Shown here piece by piece: positions 8,900-16,903 of a DNA stretch of 64,000 nt (position 1 is its first letter; the number at the start of each line of letters is the position of its first letter). The stretch spans positions 310,001 to 374,000 of the forward strand of contig NZ_MUNU01000017.1 of assembly GCF_002001085.1 (NCBI RefSeq), given 5' to 3'. The DNA comes from Rhodanobacter sp. B05. GTDB lineage: Bacteria > Pseudomonadota > Gammaproteobacteria > Xanthomonadales > Rhodanobacteraceae. The position numbers and the translations under genes were made by a program. The notes below the pieces were generated by a model. The model saw only the letters and a program-made list of their open reading frames with translations. It was not told where the DNA came from and did no database searches.

Positions 8900-9571
8900 G
8901 GGGCCCTGGTCGATCTGCCGACAGGCTTCGAGGAAGTTGCGTCGTTCCGGCTCGCCATCGATTTCCGGCGCGAGCCGCAGCGCGATGGCATGCAGATCGC
9001 CGCCACCCCTCGCCGCACCCCGGACGAGATGTCCGGCCACCGGTCCGATGCAGCGCGCGAGTTCGGTCTCCAGACGCCGCAGCCGGACGGCGTCGACGGC
9101 GCCGGGCGGATGCATCGGCGCCGCTGCCAAGGACGCCCGGTGTTCGGTCGGCGGCGGCTGGGCGGCATGTTCGCCGAGGACGGCTTCGAGATGCTCGCAC
9201 AGGCGGTCGATGTGCGGCTGCAGCGGCGGCGGGAACGCATCCATCCAGTGTTGCGCACTGAGGAAGTACTCCAGGCTTTTCGACGGCAGCACATCCTCGA
9301 TCCGGAACGGCAGGATGCGCAGCCGCTTGTGCACGGCGCGCTCCACCTCGCGCCGCACCTGGTCCGAGTCGTTGCTGTTGCCGGAGAACACCAGCAGCAT
9401 GAGTTTCGCGCCGGCGATCGCATCGATGATCTCGGCGGCCCAGTCGGCCGCGGGCGAGACGTCGCGCGGTGCGATCCAGGCACTGAGGCCGCGCGCTTCC
9501 AGCTGCTGCACCAGGGCGAACGCGCTGTCGCGATCCGGTTGCGAGTAGCTGACGAAGATGTCGCGGGCCAT
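8897..9571 (-). CDS. TIR-domain protein
   Basis: The 224-aa protein starts with a TIR domain (about residues 3-125): DIFVSYSQPDRDSAFALVQQL (beta-A/alpha-A), then AWIAPRDVSPAADW (BB-loop region), LMLLVFSGNSNDS, and QVRREVERAV, where E75 sits at the position of the catalytic Glu of NAD-cleaving TIRs. The rest (about 126-224) is Ala/Pro/Arg-rich and not recognised. No signal peptide or membrane segment is present, so it is cytoplasmic. Its ATG lies three bases after the stop of the membrane haem/HAMP gene, so they form a translationally linked pair. Its C-terminal codons overlap the end of the MITE-like element. NADase activity or pure scaffolding are both possible. Confidence 0.88.
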   Translation of the reverse strand: MARDIFVSYSQPDRDSAFALVQQLEARGLSAWIAPRDVSPAADWAAEIIDAIAGAKLMLLVFSGNSNDSDQVRREVERAVHKRLRILPFRIEDVLPSKSLEYFLSAQHWMDAFPPPLQPHIDRLCEHLEAVLGEHAAQPPPTEHRASLAAAPMHPPGAVDAVRLRRLETELARCIGPVAGHLVRGAARGGGDLHAIALRLAPEIDGEPERRNFLEACRQIDQGP

Positions 9572-9574
9572 GGC

Positions 9575-10438
9575 TCAGTTGCCCAGCATCCGCAACGCCT
9601 TGTCCAGGCTCTTGCGCATGCGGTTGAGTGCAGCCGACAGCGCGGCGACCTCGCGCCCGCCGCCGCCAGGGAACTCTGCAGCGGTGGCATCGCCCAGGCT
9701 CACCTGGTCGGCGATCCGCGCGATTTTCCGCACCGGACGGATGACCAGCAGGTAGAGCGCGCCGTTGACGATCAGCAGCACGCCCGCGAACATCGCGGCG
9801 ATCGCGATCAGCACCCCGTGGCGGATGCGGCTGGCGCTGGACTCGGCCGTGGCAAGCGGCACCGAGATGATCTGTGCACCGACGATTTCGTTGGGCTGCC
9901 AGCCGAATCCGTGGTCGCTTCCGTAGCGCGCAATCATCGTCGCCGGGGCTGCCGCCGGCAGGCTGTGGCATTGCAGGCAGCCTGGCTCGACGTGGATCGG
10001 GCGCGCCATGAACAGGCTTCTGCCGATCGGGGTGTCACGTATGCCGGTGACTTGCCGGGTAGTCGCGTCGTTGCGAAAGCGCTGCACGATATCGGCTTCC
10101 CAGTCGGTCGCGCGATCACGGGGATTGGTCGGGTTGAGTGTCGCTTCCTTGTAGGCGTAGTCCGGGTGTTCCGAGTGCAGCTTCAGGAAGTTCTGCGTCG
10201 CGGCGTAAAACGGCACGCTCTGCGGGCGGAACGCCGTTTTCATCTTCTCATCGAGCAACGGTCCGATCTCGGTCTCCGTGTAGGAGCGGATGGCCGCCGC
10301 ACTGTCCAGCATCAGACCGGCCTGGGCCAGCACTTCGCGGGTCGCGTTCTCCTGCAACATCGAAGTCACGACCAGCGAGATCGCGAACATGCTGAACGCG
10401 AATGCGGCAAGCAATATCAGGTTGATCCGCAGCAGCAC
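9575..10438 (-). CDS. Membrane sensor with periplasmic haem-c (Tll0287/DUF3365-like) domain and HAMP
   Basis: From the chosen GTG start (10438, with GGGAGA upstream) the protein has 287 aa: TM helix about 7-27, a periplasmic Tll0287-like domain (about 30-205) with a covalent haem-c site CLQCH (C154, C157, H158), a second TM helix about 207-232 and a HAMP domain about 233-285. It then stops, with no kinase, cyclase or methyl-accepting output module. The TIR gene starts immediately after, so the output may act in trans. The family senses redox or small gaseous ligands in other proteins. The open frame runs up to 10573, but that extension lacks a good start and would add a non-membrane N-terminus. 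Confidence 0.85.
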   Translation of the reverse strand: MLLRINLILLAAFAFSMFAISLVVTSMLQENATREVLAQAGLMLDSAAAIRSYTETEIGPLLDEKMKTAFRPQSVPFYAATQNFLKLHSEHPDYAYKEATLNPTNPRDRATDWEADIVQRFRNDATTRQVTGIRDTPIGRSLFMARPIHVEPGCLQCHSLPAAAPATMIARYGSDHGFGWQPNEIVGAQIISVPLATAESSASRIRHGVLIAIAAMFAGVLLIVNGALYLLVIRPVRKIARIADQVSLGDATAAEFPGGGGREVAALSAALNRMRKSLDKALRMLGN

Positions 10439-10723
10439 CCTGGTCTCCCGTAGCGGAGCGCAAGTCCACGGACCGCGGCCCGACTGTGTTGATTGCCGTT
10501 GGCGCCTGGATGACGTCCCGCATACGCCGGCCGTCCCGACGGGCGGAGTATGGCGCAAACACCGGAGAACCACTCGAAAGCAGCAGCATCAGCCTGGATG
10601 TTTCGGGGCCCGGGCGAGGCGGTGGAGTCCGCGTCGGAAGCCTGGCGCGACCGGCTTCGAGGTGCATTCGGAATTTCTCGCGCTGCCATGCGCCCAGACC
10701 AGCGTCGCCGCTAGGAGCGTGGC

Positions 10724-11185
10724 TCAGCCCTGCAGTTTGTCCAGGATCCGCTCCAGCCAGATCCGTTCCTCGGCATCGAGCCTGGCCAGTACTTCGCGTT
10801 CACGCGCCCGCGCCATGGGCGCCACTTCATCGTGCACGGCCCAGCCGGCGTCGGTGAGGCTGAGCACCGAGCGGCGCTTGTCGCCGCCATGGGTATCGCG
10901 GTTCACGCGCCCGGCCGCCACCAGCCGCGCCAGCGCACGGCTCACCGCCACCTTGTCCATCGCGGTGCGTTCGGCCACCTCGCGCGCCGACAGCCCTTCG
11001 AAGCGCGCCAGCACGGCCATCACCCGCCATTCCGTCATCGAGAGGTCGTAACGGCTCTGGTAGTCGCTGGCGATCGCCTGGCTGACCGTGTTGGACAGGA
11101 TCGACAGGCGGTAAGGGAGGAAATGTTCCAGCTGCAGCGGCGCGTGTTCGGCGCTGGCGGAGGCTGGCTTGCGTCTGGCGGGCAT
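10724..11185 (-). CDS. MarR-family transcriptional regulator
   Basis: The 153-aa protein has the winged-helix MarR fold: YDLSMTEWRVMAVLARFEGLSAREVAERTAMDKVAVSRALARLVAAGRVNR is the helix-turn-helix region, followed by the wing HGGDKRRSVLSLTDAG and a C-terminal dimerisation helix. The ATG at 11185 is preferred over an upstream TTG because AAGGAG lies eight bases before it. It is divergent from hppD and shares a 110-base spacer holding a palindrome, so it most likely regulates itself and the tyrosine-degradation gene, with a pathway intermediate as ligand (inference). Confidence 0.93.
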   Translation of the reverse strand: MPARRKPASASAEHAPLQLEHFLPYRLSILSNTVSQAIASDYQSRYDLSMTEWRVMAVLARFEGLSAREVAERTAMDKVAVSRALARLVAAGRVNRDTHGGDKRRSVLSLTDAGWAVHDEVAPMARAREREVLARLDAEERIWLERILDKLQG

Positions 11186-11199
11186 CGCGGGTGGGCTCC

Positions 11200-11228
11200 T
11201 TGCAATTGGTTTCAATTGTAACTATAAC
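11200..11228 (+). promoter_or_regulatory. hppD promoter overlapped by a candidate MarR operator
   Basis: TTGCAA (11200-11205) and TATAAC (11223-11228) are separated by exactly 17 bases, giving a good sigma-70 promoter pointing at hppD. Between them lies CAATTG-GTTT-CAATTG (11203-11218), an inverted repeat of the size bound by MarR dimers. Occupancy would block hppD, and its closeness to the MarR ribosome site suggests autoregulation. Confidence 0.65.
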
Positions 11229-11295
11229 GTGGGACTTACCTTGATGGTGGCACGCTTGGCAGCTGCCGACGTGCACCGACACACAGGAGAGCGCC

Positions 11296-12390
11296 ATGAA
11301 CGCCCAGCCCAATCTTGGCATGCAGGTCACCACCTTCGACAACCCGATGCGCATCGATGGTTTCGAGTTCGTCGAGTTCGCGGCACCCGCGGGGCGCGCC
11401 GGCGAATTGCATGATCTGTTCAAGCGGATGGGCTTCGCTGCAGTACTCAAGCACAAGACGCGGGCGATCACCGTGTACCGGCAGAACGGCGTGAACTTCC
11501 TGCTTAATGAAGATCCGGTTTCGTTCGCGGCCGAGTTCGCCGGAAAGCATGGTCCCAGCGCCTGCGGTTTCGCGATCCGTTTCAGGAAGCCATCCGCCGA
11601 AGTGCTGGCCACGGTGCTCGGCAATGGCGGCGAAGCGGTGACCGACAAGGCCGACAGCAAGGCAGTGAACGCGCCGGTGGTGAAGGGTATCGGCGACTGC
11701 ATGCTGTACCTGATCGATCGCTACGGCGCAGCCGGCAGCATCTACGACGCCGATTACGCGCCGATTCCGGGCGCCGACCAGAACCCGCAGGGTTTCGGCC
11801 TGACCTTCATCGATCACCTGACCCACAACCTCTACTTCGGCAACATGCAGAAGTGGTCGGATTACTACGAGCGCTTGTTCAACTTCCGTGAGATCCGCTA
11901 CTTCGACATCAAGGGCGCCAAGACCGGCCTGGTGTCGAAGGCGATGACCGCGCCGGACGGTGTCGTACGCATTCCGCTCAACGAATCCAGCGATCCGAAG
12001 AGCCAGATCAACGAATACCTCGACGCCTACCATGGCGAAGGCATCCAGCACATCGCCTGCTTCACCGACGACATCTACACCACGGTGGAGAAGATGCGCG
12101 CGGCGGGCGTGGAATTCCTCGATACGCCAGACGCGTATTTTGAAGTGATCGACGTGCGTGTGCCGAACCATGGCGAAGACGTGGCGCGGCTGGCGAAGAA
12201 CAAGATCCTGATCGACGCCGACCTGGAGACCAAGCAGCGCAAGCTGCTGCAGATCTTCACCCAGAACGCGATCGGCCCGATCTTCTTCGAGATCATCCAG
12301 CGCAAGGGCAACGAGGGTTTCGGCGAAGGCAATTTCCAGGCGCTTTTCGAAAGTATCGAACGGGATCAGATGAAGCGCGGGTTCCTGTAA
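11296..12390 (+). CDS. hppD: 4-hydroxyphenylpyruvate dioxygenase
   Basis: This 364-aa Fe(II) enzyme converts 4-hydroxyphenylpyruvate to homogentisate in tyrosine and phenylalanine breakdown. It has the two vicinal-oxygen-chelate halves. Metal ligands are visible in FIDHLTHNL (His), GIQHIACFTDDI (His) and, near the C-terminus, GPIFFEIIQRKGNEGFGEGNF (Glu), the last being the family signature. An AGGAGA ribosome site precedes the ATG. It heads a tyrosine catabolism cluster with hmgA and fahA downstream and a divergent MarR gene upstream. Confidence 0.97.
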   Translation: MNAQPNLGMQVTTFDNPMRIDGFEFVEFAAPAGRAGELHDLFKRMGFAAVLKHKTRAITVYRQNGVNFLLNEDPVSFAAEFAGKHGPSACGFAIRFRKPSAEVLATVLGNGGEAVTDKADSKAVNAPVVKGIGDCMLYLIDRYGAAGSIYDADYAPIPGADQNPQGFGLTFIDHLTHNLYFGNMQKWSDYYERLFNFREIRYFDIKGAKTGLVSKAMTAPDGVVRIPLNESSDPKSQINEYLDAYHGEGIQHIACFTDDIYTTVEKMRAAGVEFLDTPDAYFEVIDVRVPNHGEDVARLAKNKILIDADLETKQRKLLQIFTQNAIGPIFFEIIQRKGNEGFGEGNFQALFESIERDQMKRGFL

Positions 12391-12409
12391 TTGAAAGTTG
12401 GCTACAGCT

Positions 12410-12460
12410 CTTCGACTTCGCCTGCAGAAAGCGCAGGCTACGCTCAGAGTGAACGGTTCC
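12410..12460. repeat. Palindromic repeat, copy A, upstream of GIY-YIG gene
   Basis: The copy reads CTTCGACTTCGC, an inner hairpin (CCTGC/GCAGG), then CTACGCTCAGAGTGAACGG. The same sequence type appears inverted at 12497-12540 and in the same orientation at 12888-12932. Confidence 0.75.
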
Positions 12461-12496
12461 ATCGATGCCGTTTGCCCTAGAACGTAGATTCCCTCA

Positions 12497-12540
12497 CCGT
12501 TCGCCCTGAGCGTAGCCGCGCAGCGGCGAAGTCGAAGGGC
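12497..12540. repeat. Palindromic repeat, copy B (inverted), upstream of GIY-YIG gene
   Basis: The copy reads CCGTTCGCCCTGAGCGTAGC, then an inner CCGC/GCGG hairpin, then GAAGTCGAAG. It is the inverse of copy A, so A and B form a head-to-head pair like the doublets of REP elements. Confidence 0.75.
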
Positions 12541-12581
12541 AGTCGGACGAGCAGGCCAAGGGTCGGCAAGGAAGCTTGAAA

Positions 12582-12881
12582 ATGGAATTCACCCTGTACA
12601 TCCCCGAATGCGCCGACGGGTCGTTCTACATCGGTCATGCCGACGACTTGGGCAAGCGACTCGCTCAGCACGATGAAGGCAAAGGCTGTATCTGTGCCTT
12701 GACGCGACGCCCGTTGAAATTGATCCATAGCGAAGGGTTCGAGACGCGCTACGAGGCATTGACCATGGAACGCAAGTTGAAAGGTTGGAGTCGGGCAAAG
12801 AAGTTGGCGTATATGGCAGGCGACTGGAAAGGCGTCGGTGTCCTGGCCAAAGGCAAACACCGGCATCAACGCTTGCCATGA
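12582..12881 (+). CDS. GIY-YIG nuclease-superfamily protein
   Basis: The 99-aa protein is a single GIY-YIG domain of the UPF0213/YhbQ type: FTLYIPECADGSFYIGHADDLGKRLAQHDEGKG covers the (L)YI...YIG core and the catalytic Arg helix, and FETRYEALTMERKLKGWSRAKKLA holds the conserved Glu and basic tail. The first motif is weakened (LYI for GIY). ATG 12582 is chosen because it begins the domain. The gene lies between hppD and hmgA and is tightly framed by palindromic repeats (two before, one seven bases after the stop), which suggests it arrived with them. Its role is unknown; DNA cleavage is inferred from the family. Confidence 0.85.
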   Translation: MEFTLYIPECADGSFYIGHADDLGKRLAQHDEGKGCICALTRRPLKLIHSEGFETRYEALTMERKLKGWSRAKKLAYMAGDWKGVGVLAKGKHRHQRLP

Positions 12882-12887
12882 GGCGCT

Positions 12888-12932
12888 TCGACTCCGCTTG
12901 CTGAGCAAGCTACGCTCAGCGCGAACGGTTGT
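12888..12932. repeat. Palindromic repeat, copy C, downstream of GIY-YIG gene
   Basis: The copy reads CTTCGACTCCGC, an inner hairpin TTGCTGAGCAA, then GCTACGCTCAGCGCGAACGG. It has the same orientation as copy A and lies 30 bases before hmgA. Confidence 0.75.
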
Positions 12933-12961
12933 CTGGAATGCATGATCAGGATCATTGACCG

Positions 12962-14299
12962 ATGAATTACCAATCCGGTTTCGGCAACGAGTTCGCCAGC
13001 GAAGTGATCGCCGGTGTCCTGCCGCAAGGGCAGAACTCGCCACAGCGGGTCGCACACGGTCTGTACGCCGAACAATTGTCCGGCACAGCATTCACCGCGC
13101 CTCGCCACAGCAACCGGCGCAGCTGGCTGTACCGGATTCGTCCGGCGGCAGTACATCAGCCATTCGAGCCGCTGGCGCATGCCACGTTCCACAACCGTTT
13201 CGACGAGGCACCGGCCACGCCGAACCAGCTGCGCTGGAATCCGCTGCCGATGCCGTCGCAGCCAACGGATTTCGTCGATGGCCTGGTGACGCTGGCAGGC
13301 AATGGCGGCCCGGGCGAGCAGGCGGGCGTAGGCATCCACGTCTATACGGCGAATCGCTCGATGCAGGGCCGGTTTTTCTACGACGCCGACGGCGAGCTGT
13401 TGATCGTGCCGCAGCAAGGGGCCTTGCGACTGGCCACCGAGATGGGCGTGCTGGACGTCGAGCCGCAGGAGATCGCGGTGATTCCGCGGGGTGTGCGTTT
13501 TCGCGTGGAGCTGATCAGCGAGGCCGACGCACATGGAAGTGCGAGTGCCGCGAGCGCAGGGAGCGCAGGAGCGGCCCGCGGTTACATCTGCGAGAACTTC
13601 GGCGCACTGCTGCGTCTGCCGGATCTGGGTCCAATCGGCTCGAACTGCCTGGCGAACACGCGCGATTTCCTCACCCCGCATGCGGCATATGAGGATGTCG
13701 ATGGCGCGTTCGAACTGATCGCGAAGTTCCAGGGCGCGCTGTGGTCGGCGAAGATCGATCATTCGCCGCTGGACGTGGTCGCCTGGCACGGCAACTACGC
13801 GCCGTACAAATACGATCTGCGCCGCTTCAACACGATCGGCTCGATCAGCTACGACCATCCGGATCCGTCGATCTTCACGGTGCTGACCTCGCCCAGCGAC
13901 AGCGCCGGCACGGCGAATATCGATTTCGCGATCTTCCCGCCGCGCTGGCTGGTGGCGCAGCACACGTTCCGTCCACCGTGGTTCCACCGCAACGTGGCCA
14001 GCGAGTTCATGGGCCTGATCACCGGCGTCTACGACGCCAAGGCCGAAGGCTTCCTGCCCGGCGGCGCGTCGCTGCACAACTGCATGAGCGGGCACGGGCC
14101 GGATGCGGCCACGTTCGAGAAGGCGTCGAACGCCGACCTGTCCAAACCCGACGTGATCGGCGGCACGATGGCCTTCATGTTCGAGACGCGCAAGGTGATT
14201 CGCCCCACGCGGCAGGCCTTGGCCTCGCCACAGCTGCAGGACAACTACCACGAATGCTGGCAGGGCATCGCCAAGCATTTCGATCCGTCGCAGGCGTAA
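12962..14299 (+). CDS. hmgA: Homogentisate 1,2-dioxygenase
   Basis: This 445-aa Fe(II) ring-cleavage enzyme converts homogentisate to maleylacetoacetate. It begins with the family hallmark [12 protein letters not shown]. Iron-ligand segments are [18 protein letters not shown] (His and Glu) and [12 protein letters not shown] (His). A low-complexity Gly/Ser/Ala stretch (about residues 190-203, [16 protein letters not shown]) interrupts an otherwise conserved loop before [13 protein letters not shown]. It belongs to the hppD-hmgA-fahA pathway cluster; fahA follows after 30 bases, so they are probably co-transcribed. Confidence 0.97.
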   Translation: MNYQSGFGNEFASEVIAGVLPQGQNSPQRVAHGLYAEQLSGTAFTAPRHSNRRSWLYRIRPAAVHQPFEPLAHATFHNRFDEAPATPNQLRWNPLPMPSQPTDFVDGLVTLAGNGGPGEQAGVGIHVYTANRSMQGRFFYDADGELLIVPQQGALRLATEMGVLDVEPQEIAVIPRGVRFRVELISEADAHGSASAASAGSAGAARGYICENFGALLRLPDLGPIGSNCLANTRDFLTPHAAYEDVDGAFELIAKFQGALWSAKIDHSPLDVVAWHGNYAPYKYDLRRFNTIGSISYDHPDPSIFTVLTSPSDSAGTANIDFAIFPPRWLVAQHTFRPPWFHRNVASEFMGLITGVYDAKAEGFLPGGASLHNCMSGHGPDAATFEKASNADLSKPDVIGGTMAFMFETRKVIRPTRQALASPQLQDNYHECWQGIAKHFDPSQA

Positions 14300-14329
14300 G
14301 CCGCCGCACCGTTCTGTCTGGAGAAACGC

Positions 14330-15316
14330 ATGAAGCTGGGAAGTCTGAAAGAAGGCGGCCGCGACGGTACGCTGATCGTGGTCAGCCGGGATCTGACGAA
14401 GGCCGTGAAGGCCGGCGCCATCGCGCCGACGTTGCAGGCCGCGCTGGACGATTGGTCCAACAGCGCGCCGCGACTCAACGCGTTGTCGGATGAATTGAAC
14501 GAGGACAAGGCGCGCGGCGCGTTTGCGTTGGACATGACCGCGCTCGCCTCGCCGCTGCCGCGCGCGTACGAATTCGTCGACGGCTCGGCCTACCTGCCGC
14601 ACGTCGAGCGCGTGCGTCGCGCTCGCGGTGCCGAGGTGCCGAAGTCGTTCTACACCGATCCGCTGATGTACCAGGCGACCAGTGCTGGCTTCCTCGGTCC
14701 GCGCGATCCGGTGGTGGTGCCGAGCGAGGATTACGGCATCGACCTGGAAGCCGAAGTGATCGTGGTCACCGACGACGTGCCGATGGCGGTGACGCCGGCG
14801 CAGGCGTCGGAACACATCCAGCTGGTTGGTCTGGTCAACGACGTCAGTCTGCGTGGGTTGATCCCGGGCGAGCTGGCCAAGGGTTTCGGTTTTCTGCAGT
14901 CCAAGCCGCGTTCGGCGCTGTCGCCGGTACTGGTGACGCCGGACGAACTGGGCGAGGCGTGGCAGGGCGACAAGCTGCACCTGCCGATGCGCACCTGGTT
15001 GAACGATGCGTGGTTCGGCGCGGCCGAGTGCGGCGTCGACATGCAGTTCAGCTTCGCCGAGCTGGTGGCACACGTGGCCAAGACGCGTCCGCTGACCGCC
15101 GGCACGATCGTCGGCTCCGGCACCATCGCGAACGAGGACACCGGCAAGGGTGCTTCCTGCCTGGCCGAGCAGCGCACGGTGGAAACCCTGCGCGATGGCA
15201 AGCCGAGCACGCCGTTCATGAAGTTCGGCGACCGCCTGAAAATCGACGTCACCGACGCCGCGGGCGCCTCGATCTTCGGCTCGATCGAGCAGCATATCGA
15301 GCCGCTGGGAGGCTGA
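14330..15316 (+). CDS. fahA: Fumarylacetoacetate hydrolase
   Basis: The 328-aa protein ends the homogentisate route by splitting fumarylacetoacetate into fumarate and acetoacetate. It has the FAH fold with metal-binding acidic residues in YGIDLEAEVIVVTDDVP, then FLQSKPRSALSPVLVTPDELG and the glycine-rich GTIVGSGTIANE near the C-terminus. It matches the short bacterial two-domain form of about 330 aa. It is the last gene of the cluster; maleylacetoacetate isomerase is not in the window. A perfect 11-bp hairpin follows 20 bases after the stop. Confidence 0.93.
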   Translation: MKLGSLKEGGRDGTLIVVSRDLTKAVKAGAIAPTLQAALDDWSNSAPRLNALSDELNEDKARGAFALDMTALASPLPRAYEFVDGSAYLPHVERVRRARGAEVPKSFYTDPLMYQATSAGFLGPRDPVVVPSEDYGIDLEAEVIVVTDDVPMAVTPAQASEHIQLVGLVNDVSLRGLIPGELAKGFGFLQSKPRSALSPVLVTPDELGEAWQGDKLHLPMRTWLNDAWFGAAECGVDMQFSFAELVAHVAKTRPLTAGTIVGSGTIANEDTGKGASCLAEQRTVETLRDGKPSTPFMKFGDRLKIDVTDAAGASIFGSIEQHIEPLGG

Positions 15317-15335
15317 GGCAGCCCGGTCTGGGGCG

Positions 15336-15359
15336 TGCGCCGACGCAAGCGTCGGCGCA
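15336..15359. terminator. Hairpin after fahA
   Basis: TGCGCCGACGC (15336-15346) pairs perfectly with GCGTCGGCGCA (15349-15359) over a two-base gap. No U-tract follows, so termination there would be Rho-assisted or the hairpin may just protect the transcript end. Confidence 0.45.
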
Positions 15360-15418
15360 GGGTCGCTGCCTGGCCTGCGTATCCGTGCCGCGGCGCATGG
15401 CCGCGATCCTCGCGGGGC

Positions 15419-15432
15419 TTGATCGGGATCAA
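15419..15432 (+). promoter_or_regulatory. FNR-binding site upstream of hemN
   Basis: TTGAT-CGGG-ATCAA is an exact match to the FNR/Anr consensus. Its centre lies 42 bases upstream of the hemN ATG. If it acts at the usual -41.5 position, transcription would start at or next to the start codon, implying a leaderless or near-leaderless message. The fnr gene itself lies directly after hemN. Confidence 0.8.
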
Positions 15433-15467
15433 GGCGGCGCGGCAGCCTGGGCGACAGACTTGCTGCC

Positions 15468-16868
15468 ATGACCCCTGCCATCGCTTCCCCCGAATTCGAC
15501 GCGGCCCTGATCGCGCGCCATGACGTCGCCGGCCCGCGCTACACGAGTTACCCGACCGCGCCGCACTTCCGGGCGGACTTCGACGAAACGGTGTTGCGCG
15601 GTGTCATTCGCGCATCCAACGAGGAACCGATCCCGCGGGCACTGTCGCTGTATGTCCACGTGCCGTTCTGCATGAGTCCCTGTTTCTACTGCGGCTGCAA
15701 CCGGATCATCACGCGCGATGTGACGCAGGCCGAACGCTATCTCGAGCGCCTGTATCGCGAGATCGAGCTGATCGCGCCGCTGTTCGATCGCGACCGGCCG
15801 GTGCGCCAGCTGCATTTCGGCGGTGGTACGCCGAATTTCCTCGATGCCGCGCAGATGGGCGAGCTGATGGAATCGCTGGCGCGGCACTTCAGCTTAAGTC
15901 ACGCGACGGATCGCGAATACGGCATCGAGATCGACCCGCGCTTTGCCGACGGCGACTACGTGCACGCGCTGGGCGAGCTGGGCTTCAACCGCATCTCGGT
16001 GGGCATCCAGGATTTCGATCCGGTGGTGCAGAAGGCGGTCAATCGCATCCAGAGTTTCGAGCAGACCCGCGCGGTGCTCGACGCCGCCCGTGCCTCCGGG
16101 TTCCGTTCGGCGAGCGTCGACCTGATCTATGGTCTGCCGTTCCAGACCGTCGATGGCTTCAGCCACACGCTGGACCAGGTGGTGGCGCTGAAGCCCGATC
16201 GCGTGGCCGTCTACGGTTACGCGCACCTGCCGGAGATGTTCAAGGCGCAGCGGCAGATCGCCGCGGCGGATCTGCCGGATGCGGCGACGCGGCTGGCCTT
16301 GTTCGGCTGTGCTGTGGCGAAGCTGTCTACGGCGGGCTACGTCTATGTCGGCCTGGATCACTTCGCCAGGGCTGGTGACGAACTGGTGCAGGCGCAGTGC
16401 GCCGGCACACTGCAGCGCAACTTCCAGGGCTACTCGACGCATGGCGATTGCGACATCGTGGGGCTAGGCGTAAGCGCGATCGGGCGCATCGGCGACAGCT
16501 ACAGCCAGAACGCGCGTGACCTGATCGGCTACTACGCGGCGCTGGATGCCGGGCGCCTGCCAGTGGTACGAGGCCTGGAACTGGACGAGGACGACCTGAT
16601 CCGGCGCGAACTGATCGGCGAGTTGATGTGCCAGGGCCTGGTCGACAAGCGGCAATTCGGAGCACGCCACCGGCTACTGTTCGATGAGTATTTCGTGCGC
16701 GCACGGCAGCGGCTGGCGCCGCTGGTTGAGGATGGCCTGGTGCTCGAGAACGCCCGCGAAATCCGCGTAACCTCGCGAGGGCGGCTGCTGTTGCGTATCA
16801 TCGCCATGTGCTTCGACGCCTATCTCGACGACGCGGCACAGGCGACGCGCTATTCGCGCGTGATCTGA
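15468..16868 (+). CDS. hemN: Oxygen-independent coproporphyrinogen III oxidase (radical SAM)
   Basis: The 466-aa enzyme decarboxylates coproporphyrinogen III to protoporphyrinogen IX without oxygen. It starts with the HemN hallmark GPRYTSYPTAPHF and has the radical-SAM cluster motif CMSPCFYCGC (CxxxCxxC plus the extra Cys typical of HemN), HFGGGTPNF for SAM binding, and the HemN C-terminal domain. The perfect FNR box upstream indicates induction at low oxygen. fnr follows after 35 bases, and the oxygen-dependent counterpart hemF lies 4 kb away. Confidence 0.97.
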   Translation: MTPAIASPEFDAALIARHDVAGPRYTSYPTAPHFRADFDETVLRGVIRASNEEPIPRALSLYVHVPFCMSPCFYCGCNRIITRDVTQAERYLERLYREIELIAPLFDRDRPVRQLHFGGGTPNFLDAAQMGELMESLARHFSLSHATDREYGIEIDPRFADGDYVHALGELGFNRISVGIQDFDPVVQKAVNRIQSFEQTRAVLDAARASGFRSASVDLIYGLPFQTVDGFSHTLDQVVALKPDRVAVYGYAHLPEMFKAQRQIAAADLPDAATRLALFGCAVAKLSTAGYVYVGLDHFARAGDELVQAQCAGTLQRNFQGYSTHGDCDIVGLGVSAIGRIGDSYSQNARDLIGYYAALDAGRLPVVRGLELDEDDLIRRELIGELMCQGLVDKRQFGARHRLLFDEYFVRARQRLAPLVEDGLVLENAREIRVTSRGRLLLRIIAMCFDAYLDDAAQATRYSRVI

Positions 16869-16903
16869 TCCACGCAGCCCCAACCAGGCAACCGACCAGC
16901 ATC

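Noticed and set aside
12866..15481. Reverse frame of 871 codons opposite hmgA and fahA
   Set aside because: Antisense shadow of two clear enzymes.
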